From Thermoplasmatales archaeon ex4484_6 (GTDB lineage: Archaea > Thermoplasmatota > Penumbrarchaeia > Penumbrarchaeales > Penumbrarchaeaceae), in assembly GCA_002254385.1 (NCBI GenBank), contig NJDO01000118.1, positions 1 through 5,878 on the forward strand: a DNA stretch of 5,878 bases. Reading direction: 5' to 3'. Below the pieces are notes generated by a model. The model was not told where the DNA came from and did no database searches. It saw nothing but the letters and a program-made list of their open reading frames with translations. The position numbers were made by a program, and so were the translations under genes. Below are positions 4,140 to 5,878 of the stretch, piece by piece. Each line of letters starts with the position of its first letter. Positions within the stretch are counted from its first letter, which is position 1.

Positions 4140-5878
4140 ATGGACCATGCATCAAAGGGGTTTCTCTCTTTTATACTAGTAGCGGTAATGATACTTTCGG
4201 GGATATCGGCAGCTTTCGCCCTTATCCTGGCAGGAGCTCCTACAGCCGATGCTGCTATGTCGGAAAAGGACGATTTCGGCTATATGTATGTGGACAGCAA
4301 GGATCCGGCACCCAAGGTCGAATACGACTGGATAGATGCCTCCGACGGGGGAACTAAGGTATCTATAAGCGGGGACGACAGCACGGCTACTGTCCCTCTT
4401 CCTTTTCCATTCCCTTTCTACGGCCAGACATTTAATCATGCATACCCCAACACAAACGGGCTTCTGGGACTCAGCGGATCGTTCTATCACTATTCCAACC
4501 AGAACATACCATGCACCAGTCCGTCGGGGTTCATTGCGGTTTACTGGGATGATACATCCATGGTATACGGGGGCTCGATGTACTACATAACCGGAACGAA
4601 CCAGTACGGTGTGGAATACATCTGCATCGAGTGGATAGACGTCGAATGTCCGCTCTATGCTTCGGGTCCGAACTATGCGATAACATACGAGGTCATTCTG
4701 TTCAAGGATGGCATGATAAAGCTCCAGTATAAGGATGTCACCTCGGCAAGACAGGGGAAGGGTCAGTCTGCAACTGTGGGGATTGATGCCCCCACGGGTT
4801 CCGATGGTGTTCTCTACTCCTACAATACCGGAGTGCTCGAAGAAGGGCTTGCCATAATGTTCGGTTCCACCATTGCCGAGGTGAAATCCGTTGACCTTGA
4901 GACCGAGGAGGGAGGTGTATTCTATGCCATGCACAGGGATTACACCGTGAAAACCGTCGTGACCCACCCAATCAATGTTGACATGCTCAAGCAGGTATCG
5001 CTGACTTTCGGAGCCAATTACGCAACGGCCTTTGCCTTCCTGGATTCGGGCGGAGCTCTTTTTACGATGGTGGATCCTGAAGGTTTCATCCAGCTCGACC
5101 CCGCAAAATGCTCGGTTAAGAAGAACGGGAACGAATTGGAGGTCACATTTTCCTTCTCTCCCACCTTCAAGTATCCCGTGAACACGTTCCAGGACCTTGT
5201 GGTTTCGACGGGTGGTGTGGGGGTGATGCCCAACACCCAGATCCTGGAGGATATATACTGGGTCGAGACGAGACTTACCCTTGTGGGATCCATGGTTGCC
5301 GTGAGCGATACTGTCGGGATCATAGAGAACGGTGGCTGGATCAGGGGCGGTGAACGTTTCAGCTTCAGGGGTCTCTCCGTGGTTTACCCCGAGACATTCA
5401 AATCACCCAAACCAGGCGTGGTCACGCTGACGGTATCCGATGAACAGGGCAATCGATGGGTTCAGACCGACGTGGATGGACAGGCGGATATAGAGGTTCA
5501 GGCGGAGAACGATTTTGTAAGAAAGACGTATATAATCAATATTACCGGAGTTCCGCCCGGTGTCGATATATCGGAAGCCGTTCCGTATATACTCAACATT
5601 GACCCGTACAGGCCGACCCCTCCCAAGGAGGTCCTCATCCATGCGGATTCGTTTGATGACAGGAACACCGAGTATGATGACGACAACGAGGTGTTCGTCA
5701 CGTGGGAGCCTGCCGAGGACTTCGAATCGGGAATTGCAAAGTTCGTATTTGATGGGATGGGCTCACGGAAGATCTGGGTATGGTCCATGGATAAGGCTGG
5801 GAATCCCTCGGTTCCGTCGTATGCTCTAACCAAGATAGACGCGACGGAGGTGACCTTTTCGGAGTTCTCTCCGGGTCA
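4140..5878 (+). CDS. Secreted surface protein with nidogen-like and FN3-like domains (3' partial)
   Basis: The frame runs 579 codons from ATG 4140 to the right edge without a stop. The start is supported by GAGGTG five bases upstream; the previous in-frame stop is TAG at 4086. Residues 8-31 form a hydrophobic segment after a short charged start, with a possible Sec cleavage site after Ala38 (ADA-A). Residues about 60-245 resemble the nidogen-like beta-sandwich common in archaeal and bacterial secreted proteins: the LPFPFPFYG motif (87-95), a Thr-Asn-Gly strand, IPCTSPSGFIAVYWDD (123-138), an IEW strand (163-165) and a VILFKDGMIKLQY-type strand. Residues about 246-480 are beta-rich and not recognised. 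Residues about 490-579 look FN3-like: VFVTWEPAEDFESGIAKF (518-535), then VWSMDKAGNPS (547-557). Cys125, Cys162, Cys170 and Cys324 are present. Only one N-glycosylation sequon is seen. No enzymatic motif is visible; function is unknown, with an envelope or adhesion role inferred. Further C-terminal domains and any anchor lie beyond the window. Confidence 0.88.
   Translation, partial: MDHASKGFLSFILVAVMILSGISAAFALILAGAPTADAAMSEKDDFGYMYVDSKDPAPKVEYDWIDASDGGTKVSISGDDSTATVPLPFPFPFYGQTFNHAYPNTNGLLGLSGSFYHYSNQNIPCTSPSGFIAVYWDDTSMVYGGSMYYITGTNQYGVEYICIEWIDVECPLYASGPNYAITYEVILFKDGMIKLQYKDVTSARQGKGQSATVGIDAPTGSDGVLYSYNTGVLEEGLAIMFGSTIAEVKSVDLETEEGGVFYAMHRDYTVKTVVTHPINVDMLKQVSLTFGANYATAFAFLDSGGALFTMVDPEGFIQLDPAKCSVKKNGNELEVTFSFSPTFKYPVNTFQDLVVSTGGVGVMPNTQILEDIYWVETRLTLVGSMVAVSDTVGIIENGGWIRGGERFSFRGLSVVYPETFKSPKPGVVTLTVSDEQGNRWVQTDVDGQADIEVQAENDFVRKTYIINITGVPPGVDISEAVPYILNIDPYRPTPPKEVLIHADSFDDRNTEYDDDNEVFVTWEPAEDFESGIAKFVFDGMGSRKIWVWSMDKAGNPSVPSYALTKIDATEVTFSEFSPG

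Noticed and set aside
4176..4967. A 263-codon open frame on the minus strand.
   Set aside because: It is fully antisense to the secreted protein at 4140-5878, whose domain motifs and signal sequence are convincing. The antisense translation has no recognisable fold or motif, so its openness is a by-product of codon usage.

Overview
The window looks like an archaeal chromosome segment, most probably Euryarchaeota in the broad sense and plausibly Thermoplasmatota. The support is a UPF0200-type P-loop kinase (an archaeal family), AT-rich archaeal TATA-like boxes, an apparently leaderless start on one operon, and two large secreted beta-sandwich proteins of the kind common in Thermoplasmata genomes. 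The lineage is an inference from gene content; no marker gene such as rRNA is present.

Layout: (1) Positions 1-2325, plus strand: the 3' part of a large cell-surface protein, open at the left edge. It has carboxypeptidase-regulatory-like domains, three PKD-like domains, four calcium-binding thrombospondin-type-3/EF-like loops, one transmembrane anchor and a short basic cytoplasmic tail. (2) Positions 2347-3938, minus strand: a compact three-gene operon transcribed right to left: UPF0200 P-loop kinase, ThpR/LigT RNA 2',3'-cyclic phosphodiesterase (4-bp ATGA overlap), then RidA imine deaminase (33-bp gap). (3) Positions 3939-4139: a 201-bp divergent promoter region with one TATA-like box per direction, including an 18-bp perfect AT palindrome. 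(4) Positions 4140-5878, plus strand: the 5' part of a second secreted protein with a signal sequence, a nidogen-like beta-sandwich domain, an uncharacterised beta-rich middle and an FN3-like domain cut by the right edge. There is no gene-free stretch over 300 bases.

The minus-strand genes look like housekeeping functions: RNA end or 2'-5' linkage metabolism, an uncharacterised nucleotide-binding kinase, and detoxification of enamine/imine intermediates. The flanking genes encode envelope proteins. I see no mobile element, CRISPR array, tRNA or rRNA, and no clear novel multi-gene system. The observations most worth checking are: the extreme N-glycosylation sequon density in the first surface protein (23 of 46 Asn) against one sequon among 22 Asn in the second; a sequon kept at the equivalent position of all three PKD units; the overlap of a kinase of unknown substrate with ThpR; and the two different start modes used from one intergenic region.
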